This document shows positions 1 through 8,701 of a stretch of DNA of 64,000 nucleotides, in pieces. Where the stretch lies: positions 1 to 64,000 of the forward strand of contig NZ_BCTC01000028.1 in NCBI RefSeq assembly GCF_001571085.1, read 5' to 3'. The translations under genes were made by a program, and so were the position numbers. Every line of letters starts with the position of its first letter. Position 1 is the first letter of the stretch. Below the pieces are notes generated by a model that was not told the origin of the DNA, did not search any database, and was given only the letters and a program-made list of their open reading frames with translations. This stretch comes from Azohydromonas lata NBRC 102462. GTDB lineage: Bacteria > Pseudomonadota > Gammaproteobacteria > Burkholderiales > Burkholderiaceae_C.

Positions 1-285
1 CTGCGGGGCCTGCGCCGGCATGGGCGAGGCCGCGGCCATGGGCGGCAGCGGCGGCGCCGGCACGGCCGCCGGCAGCGCGGCGGCCAGGCGCTGCGTCTGC
101 CACCACCAGCCCCCTGCCAGCGACACCGCCAGCACGCCCGTCAGGACGATCACGGCCTCGCGCCGCGACACGCCGGCAGGCCGCGGCTTGACGGTCCGCA
201 CCGCGCCGCCGCCGTCCTGGGCAGCGGCTGAAGCCCCGCTGCCGCGCCGGTCCAGGTCGCGCAGCATCGTGTTGATGACGCTCAT
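1..285 (-). CDS. mshN: MSHA biogenesis protein MshN, N-terminal part
   Basis: The first 95 codons of a gene that continues beyond the left edge of the window. The start MSVINTMLRDLDRR matches the conserved opening of MshN proteins, and a membrane segment rich in Val, Leu and Ala follows at about residues 45-60, ending in three Trp. MshN is an inner-membrane protein with periplasmic TPR repeats that supports assembly of mannose-sensitive-hemagglutinin-type IV pili. Those TPR repeats would lie outside the window. The start codon overlaps the mshM stop (ATGA), so translation is probably coupled. Confidence 0.85.
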   Translation of the reverse strand, partial: MSVINTMLRDLDRRGSGASAAAQDGGGAVRTVKPRPAGVSRREAVIVLTGVLAVSLAGGWWWQTQRLAAALPAAVPAPPLPPMAAASPMPAQAPQ

Positions 286-1196
286 ACCGCCCCCATCCAT
301 TCGAAGACCATGAAACCCAGCCCAAGCGCCGCCAGCGCGGCCAGGGCCGCGCGCGGCAACACCCGCGCGCGCAGCGACGCCGTGTCGGCGATGGCGCGGC
401 GCATCTCGCGCCAGCCCACCCTGGGCCGGCCCGCGCCATAGGCGCACATCAGCGCCTTGTGCGCCACGATGTTCACCAGCCGCGGAAAGCCGCGCGTGCG
501 CCACTTCAGCAGCCAGCGCGCGGGGGTGGAGAACACGCCCGCGCCCTGGTAGCCGGCCACCGACATGCGATGGTCCAGGTACTGCGCCAGCTCCTGGCGG
601 CCCAGGGGCGCCAGCCGATACTCGAACGTGATGCGCTGGCGCAACTGCCGGATGGAGGGATGGTTGAGCCGCTCATCGAGCTCGGGCTGCCCAAAGATCA
701 CCACCTGCACCAGCTTGCGCTTCTCGGTCTCCAGGTTGGTGAGCAGCCGCAGCGTCTCCAGCGTCTCGATGGGCATGGCCTGCACCTCGTCCAGGCACAC
801 CAGCACGTGCCGCCCCTGTGCCGCCAGCTCCAGCAGGCGCAGGTTGAGCGACTGGATCAGCAGGTAGGCGTGATGGGTGCGCGCCGCACGCGCCAGCGGC
901 TCGGTGCTCGCGCCCAGCTCGTCGGCCAGCGCCATGAGCAGCCCCATGGGCGTGAGGCAGGGGTTGGGCACGTAGGCCACTTGGAACTCCGAGCCCAGGC
1001 AGCCCAGCAGTTGCCGGCACAACATGGTCTTGCCGGTGCCCACCTCGCCGGTGATCTTGATGAAGCCCTCGCCCGTGCGCGCAGCCACCAGCAGCGTGTT
1101 GAGCGCCTGCTGCGAGGAGTGCGAAGCGAAGAAGTAGCTGGTGTCCGGGGTGATGCCGAAAGGCAGCTCCCGGAGCTGGAAGTGTTGCGCGTACAT
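282..1196 (-). CDS. mshM: MSHA biogenesis ATPase MshM (ExeA/GspA-like)
   Basis: A 304-residue AAA+ ATPase of the ExeA/GspA family. A Walker A motif GEVGTGKT lies at residues 50-57 and a Walker B segment VLVCLDE at about 131-137. The extreme C-terminus (LAALAALGLGFMVF) is a likely membrane segment. Proteins of this family use ATP to help place the outer-membrane secretin in type II secretion and MSHA pilus systems. The gene starts 16 bp after the mshL stop and overlaps mshN by 4 bp, within a tightly packed minus-strand operon. Confidence 0.9.
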   Translation of the reverse strand: MYAQHFQLRELPFGITPDTSYFFASHSSQQALNTLLVAARTGEGFIKITGEVGTGKTMLCRQLLGCLGSEFQVAYVPNPCLTPMGLLMALADELGASTEPLARAARTHHAYLLIQSLNLRLLELAAQGRHVLVCLDEVQAMPIETLETLRLLTNLETEKRKLVQVVIFGQPELDERLNHPSIRQLRQRITFEYRLAPLGRQELAQYLDHRMSVAGYQGAGVFSTPARWLLKWRTRGFPRLVNIVAHKALMCAYGAGRPRVGWREMRRAIADTASLRARVLPRAALAALAALGLGFMVFEWMGAV

Positions 1197-1212
1197 GGCG
1201 GGGAAGCCCTTC

Positions 1213-3168
1213 TCAGTCCGTGCGCATGCGGCTGTCCATGTCCTGGATGCGGCGCGACGCGGCGGCGATGTCCTCGGCCCAATCCGCCTCCATCTTGACC
1301 ACCGTGGGCTTGATGAGGATGACCAGCTCGCGCTTGCTGGAAGCCTGCTCCGCCTTGCGGAACAGCGCGCCGGCCAGCGGCACGTCGCCCGCGCCGGGAA
1401 TGGCCGAGCGCGTGTTGTTGCTGCTCTCGGTCATGAGGCCGCCGATGACCACCATGGTCCCGTCCACGGTCTTCACCACGCTGTCGGTCTCGTTGACGCT
1501 GCTCACGGCCAGCGGCACGGCCGCCGAGCCGGCCTGCGTGGACGAGGGCTTGAGCTTCTCGGTGATGGCGTTGACCAGCGCGTGCACGTGCAGCGTGACG
1601 CGGTCGCGCTCGTCGATCTGCGGCGTCACGTCCAGCGAGATGCCGGAGAAGAAGGGCTGATAGGTCAGCGTGGGCGGCACCGACACCGCGGCCGACGAGG
1701 CCAGGCTGGTGGAGCCCGGCGTGATGGCGGTGATGAAGGGCTCCTCGGTGCCGACCTTGATCACGGCCTTCTGGTTGTTGAGCGTGGCGATGCGCGGGCT
1801 GGAGAGCACGTGCACGTCGCCCTGCGTCTCCAGGAAGTTGATCAGTGCCGCGAACTGCGAGCCGCGCAGCGCCAGGCCCACGCCGGCGGTGAAGGCGCTG
1901 GTGCCCATGCCGTCGAGCATCTGCCCGCCCAGGAAGTCCGCCAGCGTGGCGCCGGTGGCCACGCGCCCGGCGGCGGGCGTGCCGGTGGCGCCCACCAGCG
2001 CGGTGTTGGCCCCCACGCCGCCGCGCACCAGGCCTTCGCGGAAGGCGGCCCAATTGATGCCCTGCTGCGAGTCCTTGTTGAGCTGGACGTCGATGACCTT
2101 GGCTTCGATGATGACCTGGCGCTCCACGGTGAGCTGCATGGCGCGCAGCAGCCGCTCCACGGTGCGCAGCTCCTTGGGCATGCCGCGCACCAGCACCGTG
2201 CCGCTCATCTGGTTGACGCTCACGGCGCGGCCGTCGCCGCAGCCCTCCACGCCGCGCAGCCGCTCGCCGGTGGGCGCGTCGCCCAGGTAGGACACGTCGG
2301 CGCGGCTGGAGGCGACGGCGGCGCTGCCGCCGCTGCCGGCGGCGCCGGCGCGCGCGCCGGAGGGGCCGAGCTTGGGAATCTGGCAGGCCAGGATGGTGCG
2401 CATCGAGTCTTCGAGTTCGCCCCAGAAGTCCGACTTGGAGATGGTGCTCAGCGCACTGGCCTGCGTGGAGCCGTAGCTGGCCGCGCCGCCGCCGTTGCCT
2501 CCACTGCCGCCGCTGCCGCCGGAAGACGACGAGCCGCCGCCGCTGCCGCCGCTGCCGGAGGAGCCCCCGCCGCCGCCCGTGGCCGCGCCGGCCACGACCT
2601 GGATGTCGCTCACGCCGCGGCGCTGGCCCAGCGTGTAGTTCACGATGTAGAAGCGCGTCTGCAGCTCCGGCGGCTCCACGACGATGCGCGTGCCGGAGAC
2701 GCTGTACTCGTAGCCGTAGGTCTCGCGTATGGAGTCCAGCGCCTCGAACACGGTGACGTTCTTCAGGTGCACGGTGAGCAGCTCGCGGCGGCTGGCGGCG
2801 GCCGCGGCCTCGCCCTGCGCGCCGGACACGGGTGCGGCCGGCAGGCCGGCCCTTGGGCTGAGCAGGATGCTCCAGCGCGAGTCCGACGCGATGGCATGCA
2901 GCACCTGGCTGATGGGTGCGTCGGAAACCACCAGGTCAAAGCGCGGCTCGGCCTGCGGCACGGCGCCGCGCGGCAGCGTGCCGCGCAGCGGCGGCAGCAG
3001 CGACTGGCTCACGGCCGGCGGCAGCTCAGGCGCCGGCGCGGGCCGGGGCTGCGCGGCCTGGCGCAGCGTCTCGTCGATGCGCTGCTGCGTGGAAGGGTCG
3101 CGTGCGCTCTGCGGAGAAGCGCAGCCGCCCAGCAGCACGGCCGCGGCAAGAAAGGCACAGGTTTTCAT
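1213..3168 (-). CDS. mshL: MSHA pilus secretin MshL (lipoprotein)
   Basis: A 651-residue secretin that would form the outer-membrane pore for the pilus. The N-terminus has a lipoprotein signal with lipobox LLGGC, Cys16 being the predicted lipidated residue. A secretin N-domain spans about residues 75-170. A low-complexity Gly/Ser linker lies at about 197-230, longer and more repetitive than usual. The C-terminal secretin domain carries SSPRIATLNNQKA and VVIGGLM, typical of GspD/PilQ/MshL. The start overlaps the mshK stop by 4 bp. Confidence 0.93.
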   Translation of the reverse strand: MKTCAFLAAAVLLGGCASPQSARDPSTQQRIDETLRQAAQPRPAPAPELPPAVSQSLLPPLRGTLPRGAVPQAEPRFDLVVSDAPISQVLHAIASDSRWSILLSPRAGLPAAPVSGAQGEAAAAASRRELLTVHLKNVTVFEALDSIRETYGYEYSVSGTRIVVEPPELQTRFYIVNYTLGQRRGVSDIQVVAGAATGGGGGSSGSGGSGGGSSSSGGSGGSGGNGGGAASYGSTQASALSTISKSDFWGELEDSMRTILACQIPKLGPSGARAGAAGSGGSAAVASSRADVSYLGDAPTGERLRGVEGCGDGRAVSVNQMSGTVLVRGMPKELRTVERLLRAMQLTVERQVIIEAKVIDVQLNKDSQQGINWAAFREGLVRGGVGANTALVGATGTPAAGRVATGATLADFLGGQMLDGMGTSAFTAGVGLALRGSQFAALINFLETQGDVHVLSSPRIATLNNQKAVIKVGTEEPFITAITPGSTSLASSAAVSVPPTLTYQPFFSGISLDVTPQIDERDRVTLHVHALVNAITEKLKPSSTQAGSAAVPLAVSSVNETDSVVKTVDGTMVVIGGLMTESSNNTRSAIPGAGDVPLAGALFRKAEQASSKRELVILIKPTVVKMEADWAEDIAAASRRIQDMDSRMRTD

Positions 3169-3596
3169 GGGCGTTCTCCACCGTTGGAGCCGCGGGCGCC
3201 GGCCGCCGCGCGCGTGTTCTTGAGCACCGAGGGGTTGACCAGCAGCCGCTCGGAAGCGCCGTCCTCGCCGGAAAGGGTGACGCCCTGGGCGTCTATGCGC
3301 GTGACGCGCAGGCCGTTGACGCTGTCGCCCACGTGCACCATGCGCCCGTCGATGGCGGCGGCCTGGCGCCCGCCGCGCAGCAGGACGACGCGCAGCCCCG
3401 GCAGCGCATCGCCGCGCGCGGCGCCGGCATCCGGGCGGGCGTCGGCACCGGCGGCCGGGCGGAAGGACGCGCCCAGGCCGCTCATGGAATCCGCCGCCAG
3501 GGCGGCAGGGGTCGCGACGGCGGCCGCGGCGGCGGCCAAGGCCAGCGCTGCCAGGCGCGCGCGCCGGGGGCGGCGGCGATGGTGGTCGGACTTCAT
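3165..3596 (-). CDS. mshK: MSHA biogenesis protein MshK
   Basis: A 143-residue protein with a basic N-terminus (MKSDHHRRRPRRAR), an Ala/Leu-rich signal segment and a probable cleavage near ALAAD. A C-terminal region VHVGDSVNGLRVTRI resembles the GspB/PilP-type secretin-partner fold. MshK is a small periplasmic pilus-assembly factor that pairs with MshL, and here mshL overlaps its stop codon (ATGA). I chose the ATG at 3596 over an upstream ATG because it gives a normal signal sequence. The assignment rests largely on gene order. Confidence 0.75.
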   Translation of the reverse strand: MKSDHHRRRPRRARLAALALAAAAAAVATPAALAADSMSGLGASFRPAAGADARPDAGAARGDALPGLRVVLLRGGRQAAAIDGRMVHVGDSVNGLRVTRIDAQGVTLSGEDGASERLLVNPSVLKNTRAAAGARGSNGGERP

Positions 3597-3616
3597 GGGC
3601 GAGGCTCCGCGATGCA

Positions 3617-4339
3617 TCAGTTGAAGGGCGTTTCCGCGCGATTGCTCAGCGTGTAGAGGCTCAGCTGCAGGCTGGCCTGCGGGAAGTTGGCGGCGCTGAA
3701 CTGCAGCCGGTCCCAGTACAGCTCGCCGGGCGCGCGCTGCAGGCTCTGCAGGTAGCGCAGCAGCGCGGCGAACTCGCCGTCCAGCGCGATCTCGGCGCGG
3801 TGGCGGTAGATGGAGGGCATGTCCGGCAGCGCCACCGGCGCCGCGCTGGCGGCCTGCGCCGCGGCGTTGGGGGCGCCGGGCTTGGGCGCGGGCGCCAGCG
3901 CCTGGCGCGCCATGGCGGGGGTGAACACGGCCTCGGCCGGCAGCGCCTTGAGCTGGGTGATGGCCAGGCCGGGCACGCCGGAAGCCGTTGGGCGCAGCAC
4001 CGAGCCCCAGGCCATGGGCTGGCTCACGGCGGCCAGCAGCTCGCGCGAGGCTGCCACGCGCTGCCGCAGCTCGCCGCGCTCGCGCTGCAACTGGTCGGCC
4101 GCGGGCAGCGGCGCCGTGGCGGGCTGGGCTGAGAGCTGCGCCTGCAGCGTGCCCAACTCGGTGCGCAGCCGTTCGGACTCCTGCGCGGCGTGCACGGCGG
4201 CGTCGCGCGCGGGGGTGAACCACAGCGCCTCGGCCGCGGCCACCAGCGCCAGCGGCACGCCGGCCACCACCATCACGCGCTCGCGCAGCGAGAGGTCCTC
4301 CAGACGGTTCAGGAGCTGCAGCAACTTGGCTTTCATCAT
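3617..4339 (-). CDS. mshJ: MSHA biogenesis protein MshJ (PilO/GspM-like)
   Basis: A 240-residue single-pass inner-membrane protein. A short cytoplasmic N-terminus is followed by a membrane helix (VMVVAGVPLALVAAAEALWF, about residues 23-42), a coiled-coil region rich in Glu, Gln and Arg, and a periplasmic ferredoxin-like domain. This layout matches MshJ, the counterpart of PilO/GspM in the inner-membrane alignment complex. It sits between the PilN-like gene and mshK, as in other MSHA clusters. Confidence 0.83.
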   Translation of the reverse strand: MMKAKLLQLLNRLEDLSLRERVMVVAGVPLALVAAAEALWFTPARDAAVHAAQESERLRTELGTLQAQLSAQPATAPLPAADQLQRERGELRQRVAASRELLAAVSQPMAWGSVLRPTASGVPGLAITQLKALPAEAVFTPAMARQALAPAPKPGAPNAAAQAASAAPVALPDMPSIYRHRAEIALDGEFAALLRYLQSLQRAPGELYWDRLQFSAANFPQASLQLSLYTLSNRAETPFN

Positions 4340-4352
4340 TCACCCCCGGTCA

Positions 4353-4961
4353 TCAGCGCAGCCGGAAGGACACGGCGCCGCCCTGCCCGCCCTGGCCGCC
4401 GCCCTGCGGCAGCGGCTGCATCTCCAGCCCATCCAGCCGCGCGCCCAGGGGCTGCAGCAGCTCGTTGGCGCGGCGCGCGAAGCGCAGCACCGCCGCGCCG
4501 CTGCCGGCCACGCCCTGCACCTCCAGGCGCCGGCCGCCCTCGCCCACGTTGAGCGCCGTGAGCCACAGCCCCGGCTCCTTCACGCTGGCCAGCGCCCCCA
4601 GCGCCTGCAGGAAAGCGTCGGCGCGCCCGCCCTCGGCCGCGTGCATCGCGTCCGTCAACGCCTGCGCGGCCTGCGCCTGCGGCCTGAGCGACTCGACCTC
4701 CTGGCGCAACTGCAGCACGCCGGCGTTTTGCGCCTGCTCGCCGCGCAGCGCGGCCAGCCGCGCCTTGGCCTGCGAGAGCTGCTGCGCCAAATCGTCGCGC
4801 TCGCGCCGCGCCCGGGACGAAGCGGAGGAAACGTCGCTGCCGTGGTAGGCCACGCCCGCCAGGGCCAGCGCCAGCAGCGCCGCCAGCGACTTGCCGACCC
4901 CGAACGTGGCCGCGCGCGGCTGCAGCAGGTTGATGTGGATGACGCTGGCGTGCCGTCTCAT
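4353..4961 (-). CDS. PilN-like MSHA assembly protein (MshI2-type)
   Basis: A 202-residue protein with the PilN architecture. A short N-terminus containing HINLLQP (the PilN 'INLLP' signature that docks on PilM) is followed by a membrane helix (SLAALLALALAGVAY, about residues 25-39), a long coiled coil and a periplasmic domain. The start at 4961 overlaps the mshI stop (ATGA), supporting coupled translation. With the PilM-like mshI and PilO-like mshJ it would form the inner-membrane alignment complex. In some MSHA loci the equivalent gene is named mshI2. Confidence 0.8.
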   Translation of the reverse strand: MRRHASVIHINLLQPRAATFGVGKSLAALLALALAGVAYHGSDVSSASSRARRERDDLAQQLSQAKARLAALRGEQAQNAGVLQLRQEVESLRPQAQAAQALTDAMHAAEGGRADAFLQALGALASVKEPGLWLTALNVGEGGRRLEVQGVAGSGAAVLRFARRANELLQPLGARLDGLEMQPLPQGGGQGGQGGAVSFRLR

Positions 4962-5917
4962 GCCGCTTCCCTCATGCCGCGCAGCGCCGCGCCCAGGGCC
5001 ACCATGCAGCGCGCCTGCAGCGCGGCGGACTGCGCCAGGTGCGGCACCTCGGTGAGGTCGAACACCTGCTCCAGCGCGAAAGGCAGCACCGGCTGCGCCA
5101 GCCGCGCGGACAGGAAGGTACCCAGCTCCGGCCACCTCGGCGCGGGGCCGGCCAGCACGCTGGCGGGCGGCAGGCCGGGATAGGCATGGCCCAGCACGTC
5201 CAGCGAGCGCTGCAGCTGCGTGGCGATGCGCTCCTGCTGGCGCTCGTGCGCGGCGGGGTCGGCGGCCCCCGGCTCCTCGGCCGCCAGCTCGGCGAAGCGG
5301 TCCAGGACCAGCGCGCCCTGGTGCGTGAACACCATGGCCACGCCCGCTGCCTCGGCGCTGAGCAGCGCCACGCTCTGGCCCGGCGGCTCCACCGCGCCGG
5401 CCAGGTTGCGCAGCGCCGTCTCGCGGATGTCCACCACCTTGGGCCGCACGCCGGCCGCACGCCAGGTGGCCAGCCGCGCATCCAGCGCCTCGGAAGGCGT
5501 GCTCACTACGTAGCCCTGGCGGCCGCGCGAGGGCGCCTGCTCCTGCGCGGGAATGGGCAGCCAGGCCAGGTTGTGCTCCTCCTGCGGCGTGTCCCCCTCG
5601 GTGCTCAGCGCCCAGCGCAGGCTTTGCAACAGCTCGCGCGCCGGCACCGCCGGCTCGGCCATCACGCGCAGCCGGTATTGAGAGCGCGAGAGCGTGCACA
5701 GCAGCGGCAGCCGCCGCTCCACCTGGCCCATGAGCCCGCGCAGCGCATCAGGCTCGGCCTGGGCGTCGGCGCACGCCACCTCCACCGCGGCCAGCACCCT
5801 TGGGCGCTGCCCGCCGCGCGCGGCACAGCGCACGCTCACGGCGCACATAGACCGCCCGTCGCCGCTGTCCAGCACCGTCCATCCGCTTGTATTGGCACCT
5901 AGTCCCATGTGTCCCAC
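4958..5917 (-). CDS. mshI: MSHA biogenesis protein MshI (PilM-like)
   Basis: A 319-residue protein that lacks a signal peptide and is the first gene of the minus-strand operon. It contains PilM/actin-like features: VVDIRETALRNLAG near residues 160-173 and the segment SVALLSAEAAGVAMVFTHQGAL. MshI is the cytoplasmic actin-like partner of the PilN-like protein encoded next to it. The annotated start, MGHMGLGANTSGW, could also be the internal ATG three codons downstream. The operon faces mshA across a 663-bp gap. Confidence 0.8.
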   Translation of the reverse strand: MGHMGLGANTSGWTVLDSGDGRSMCAVSVRCAARGGQRPRVLAAVEVACADAQAEPDALRGLMGQVERRLPLLCTLSRSQYRLRVMAEPAVPARELLQSLRWALSTEGDTPQEEHNLAWLPIPAQEQAPSRGRQGYVVSTPSEALDARLATWRAAGVRPKVVDIRETALRNLAGAVEPPGQSVALLSAEAAGVAMVFTHQGALVLDRFAELAAEEPGAADPAAHERQQERIATQLQRSLDVLGHAYPGLPPASVLAGPAPRWPELGTFLSARLAQPVLPFALEQVFDLTEVPHLAQSAALQARCMVALGAALRGMREAA

Positions 5918-6580
5918 CTGAACCAGCCCGCGCGTTTACGCAAAGCCTCGTCCTGTTGTGAATCTCATGATTTGTTACGACGCCATTAAATACCCGCCCC
6001 CCATTCAAGACCATGCGCAAAATGTCCCGGCAAATACCGTGACAAGGCGGTACCCCATCCCCAGGATTGGTGAAAACCATCCCTCACTCATTCAAACAAT
6101 CAAATATTGAACCGATGGCTTCACTGGTGGAGCGGCAGGCCGAAACAGGCAGAAAACACAGCCCTTCAGACCAGGCCTTAAGCAAAAAACGCCTGTCAAT
6201 CCACGACTTTTCGTGAAGTAGCCTTGGATTTAACAATCTCCTGATCTTTCATCGAAAGGTTTTTGCCGGCGCCAGCAATCCGTCCAGCCGCTATTGGGTA
6301 AGCGCCTCCAGCCGCGCTGGGTAATGGCACGCGGTAGGTATTACCCATTTTGTTCAAGACCTTCCCCCAAAACCCGATCGAAACCCGATCAAAACCAGGA
6401 CGCCGAATATTTCAGGGCATGGACTTATATGAAACGGTCCATTTAGCCTTGTAACGCGCCATCGACAGGGCCGACCGGCCAACCGCCGTCAGAAGGGATC
6501 CGGAGGAGGCGGCGGACGCGGACCGGCCAGGGGCAGCGCACCCCAAGACCGTTGACTTTTAAACCGTGAAGGAAACAGAC
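5918..6580. promoter_or_regulatory. Divergent promoter region between the two msh operons
   Basis: A 663-bp non-coding, relatively AT-rich region separating the divergent mshI and mshA operons. An inverted repeat GGGTAAT / ATTACCC (6319-6325 and 6340-6346, 14-bp spacing) is present, and another GGGTAA lies just upstream (about 6295). A tandem repeat built on ACCCGATC lies at about 6374-6397. These are plausible operators for the abundantly expressed pilin, but I could not place a convincing -35/-10 or -24/-12 promoter. No ORF here looks real. Confidence 0.5.
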
Positions 6581-7012
6581 ATGAAGACGCGTTTCGGCAA
6601 GCTGGCTCAAAAGGGTTTCACGCTGATCGAGCTGATCATCACCATCGTGATCATCGGCGTGCTGGCGGCGGTGGCCATTCCGAAGTTCCAGAACCTCAGC
6701 GGCGACGCCGAGGTGGGCGTGGCCGCGGGCGTGGGCGCAGCCATCGCCTCGGCCACCTCGGTGAACTACGGCCGCAAGAACGTGCCCAACGCCACGGCCT
6801 GCACCGCGGCGAACACGCCCGCGGGCTGCACCTACTGGCCGCTGGCGATTTGCACCGACCTGGCCAACGCCGCGCTGACCGCCATGGTGGACGTCCCCGC
6901 CGGCTATACCGTGTCGGGCACCACCGCGCTGCCCACTAACGGCACCACGGCCACCTGCACGCTGAACACGCCCAACGGCCGCACGGTCACGTTCAACGCC
7001 TACGGCGCCTGA
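6581..7012 (+). CDS. mshA: MSHA-type major pilin MshA
   Basis: A 143-residue type IV pilin. The short leader MKTRFGKLAQKG ends at a prepilin-peptidase site G/FTLIEL, with the conserved Glu5 of the mature protein, and leads into a hydrophobic helix (IITIVIIGVLAAVAIPKF). Four Cys in the C-terminal domain could form the disulfide loops. An AAGGA ribosome site lies 7-8 bp before the ATG at 6581, which I prefer over an upstream in-frame GTG at 6566. It is the first gene of the plus-strand operon and is followed by a strong hairpin. Confidence 0.9.
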   Translation: MKTRFGKLAQKGFTLIELIITIVIIGVLAAVAIPKFQNLSGDAEVGVAAGVGAAIASATSVNYGRKNVPNATACTAANTPAGCTYWPLAICTDLANAALTAMVDVPAGYTVSGTTALPTNGTTATCTLNTPNGRTVTFNAYGA

Positions 7013-7027
7013 GCGAGCCCTGAGGAC

Positions 7028-7075
7028 CGCTCCCGCCGCCGCCGCAGGGCCTGAAGCCTTCGCGCGGCGGGAGCG
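7028..7075 (+). terminator. Hairpin after mshA, terminator or attenuator
   Basis: A perfect 12-bp inverted repeat, CGCTCCCGCCGC (7028-7039) and GCGGCGGGAGCG (7064-7075), with a 24-nt loop, followed by CTTTG. The T-run is short, so partial rather than complete termination is likely. Located between the major pilin and the minor pilins, it could set their expression ratio. Confidence 0.6.
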
Positions 7076-7108
7076 CTTTGCGCCCATTCCTGGCCTGAGC
7101 ACCCGCGC

Positions 7109-7594
7109 ATGAACACAAGGCTGCGCCGCTCCCGGCAGGGCTTCACCCTGCTGGAAGCCATCTTCACCATCGTGCTGCTGACGGCGTTGGGCGGCTTCGC
7201 CATGGCCAAGCTCGCCACGCCGGCCAGCCTGACGGTGTCCACGCAGGCCCAGGCCCTGGCCGACTTGCTGCGCCGCGCCCAGGGCCTGGCCATGGCCCGC
7301 GCCCAGCGCATGGGCGTGAGCGTGGCGGTGGCCGGCGGCAACGGCCGCGTGGCGCTGGCCTGCACCACCGGCACCACGCCGTGCAACACGGACGAGAGCC
7401 TCACGTTCAGCCAGGGCGTCTCGCTCGCGGGCGCCGCCGTGGTCTTCAACACCTTGGGCCAGCCCCTCAACGCCGCCGGCACGCCGCTGGCGGCGGACAC
7501 CAGTTTCACGCTGAGCGTCACCAGCGCCGGCAGCACGGCGACCTGGACCGTCACGGTCGCCGCGCTGACGGGGCGCGTGTCGGTCAGCCCCTGA
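7109..7594 (+). CDS. mshC: Minor pilin MshC-like
   Basis: A 161-residue prepilin with cleavage motif QG/FTLLEA and the hydrophobic helix IFTIVLLTALGGFAMAKL. It then has a GspH-like region with ALADLLRRAQGLAMARAQRMGVSV, typical of pseudopilins and minor pilins of the GspH/FimT type. Two Cys (CTTGTTPC) could form a small disulfide loop. Its place directly after mshA matches mshC. The letter assignment rests on order and is less certain than the pilin family. Confidence 0.78.
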   Translation: MNTRLRRSRQGFTLLEAIFTIVLLTALGGFAMAKLATPASLTVSTQAQALADLLRRAQGLAMARAQRMGVSVAVAGGNGRVALACTTGTTPCNTDESLTFSQGVSLAGAAVVFNTLGQPLNAAGTPLAADTSFTLSVTSAGSTATWTVTVAALTGRVSVSP

Positions 7595-7609
7595 CCCCGG
7601 CAAGACGCC

Positions 7610-8050
7610 ATGCACACGCCACGCCTTTGCGCCCAAGCGCGCCGCGCCGCGGCGCGGCCCCGGGGCTTCGCGCTGCTGGAAACGGTGCTGGTCATCGGCC
7701 TGCTGGGCCTGGTGGCGGCCGGGCTGCTGAGCATGCAGCCCCGCGTCTTCGCCACCCAGAACGAGGCGCGCGACCAGTACGTGGGCCTGGAAATCCAGCG
7801 CGCCTGCGCCGAGCGGCTGCTGGGCCTGCGGCGGCAACTGGGTTTCACCAACGTCAACGCCAGCCTGTGCAACAGCTTGGGCGGCGTGGGCGGATTCGCC
7901 GCCAACCCTGGCGTGGCGCTGCTCGACGCCGCCGGCACCAGCATCACCACCTGCGCCAGCGCCACCTGCACGGCCACCATCACCCTCGCCCGCGCCAACG
8001 GCGCCGCCGCAGTGCTGCCGGCGCTCACGCTGCAGCTCAGCGCCTACTGA
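7610..8050 (+). CDS. mshD: Minor pilin, MshD-like
   Basis: A 146-residue prepilin-like protein with a long basic leader (about 21 residues, rich in Arg and Ala). The cleavage motif is RG/FALLET, followed by the helix VLVIGLLGLVAAGLLSMQ. The remaining domain is short, with three Cys (C65, C83 and C116/C121 regions). It begins 15 bp after the previous gene. By position and pilin signature it corresponds to the MshD-type minor pilin, although the sequence itself is not diagnostic. Confidence 0.68.
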   Translation: MHTPRLCAQARRAAARPRGFALLETVLVIGLLGLVAAGLLSMQPRVFATQNEARDQYVGLEIQRACAERLLGLRRQLGFTNVNASLCNSLGGVGGFAANPGVALLDAAGTSITTCASATCTATITLARANGAAAVLPALTLQLSAY

Positions 8051-8061
8051 GGTCCGCGGCC

Positions 8062-8688
8062 ATGGCTCCTGTCCCGTCCAGCGCCCGCCCTCGCCTTCGC
8101 CGCCACGCGCGGCCGCCGCGCCAGCACGGCTTCACGCTGGTGGAGCTCATCCTCTCGGCCGGGCTGCTGAGCCTGCTGGCCGTGACGGCCACCTTCTTCT
8201 GGGTCAACGGTTGGGAGCTGGCGCGCAGGGTCAATGCCGACAGCGCCGCGCTGGACGAGGGCCGCGCCGCGCTGGAGCGGCTGGCGCGCGAAATCCGCGA
8301 GCTCAAGTACGACCGCGCCAGTGCCGCCTACTGTGTGAGCACCATGACGGCCACGCAGATGGTGTTCAACAAGACCAGCGGCGGCTACGTCTCGGCCTGC
8401 GGCGGCGCGTCGCCGGCCTCGGCCAACGGCGACATCGCCGTCACCATCCAGTGGCCCGCCAACGGCACCAGCCTGAGCCTGCGCTATGCCGGCAGCCTGG
8501 CCAGCCCCGCCGCCACGCGCACGCTCACCGGCTACGCCAGCGCGTTTTCCATGCGCTACCTGGACGCGGCGCTCGCCACCACGACCAGCGCCGCGGCGCT
8601 GCGCTTCGTGGAGCTGAGCCTCACCGTGCAGCCGCCCGGGCTGCAAGCCACCCAGACCCGCACGCTGGTGGCCGTGCGCAACAACTGA
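8062..8688 (+). CDS. mshO: Minor pilin, MshO/GspJ-like
   Basis: A 208-residue prepilin with cleavage motif HG/FTLVEL followed by a hydrophobic helix (ILSAGLLSLLAVTATFF). The following stretch, ALDEGRAALERLAREIRELKYD, is the GspJ/PilW-type alpha-helical spine seen in MshO. I chose the ATG at 8062, which begins 11 bp after the previous stop. It is part of the continuous plus-strand pilin operon and is probably a component of the tip or priming complex. Confidence 0.72.
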   Translation: MAPVPSSARPRLRRHARPPRQHGFTLVELILSAGLLSLLAVTATFFWVNGWELARRVNADSAALDEGRAALERLAREIRELKYDRASAAYCVSTMTATQMVFNKTSGGYVSACGGASPASANGDIAVTIQWPANGTSLSLRYAGSLASPAATRTLTGYASAFSMRYLDAALATTTSAAALRFVELSLTVQPPGLQATQTRTLVAVRNN

Positions 8689-8701
8689 AGCCCCGCGCGC
8701 C

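Noticed and set aside
1141-3624. An 827-codon plus-strand frame over mshL and mshK
   Set aside because: It is antisense to recognised genes, has no family features and has the same GC-bias composition.
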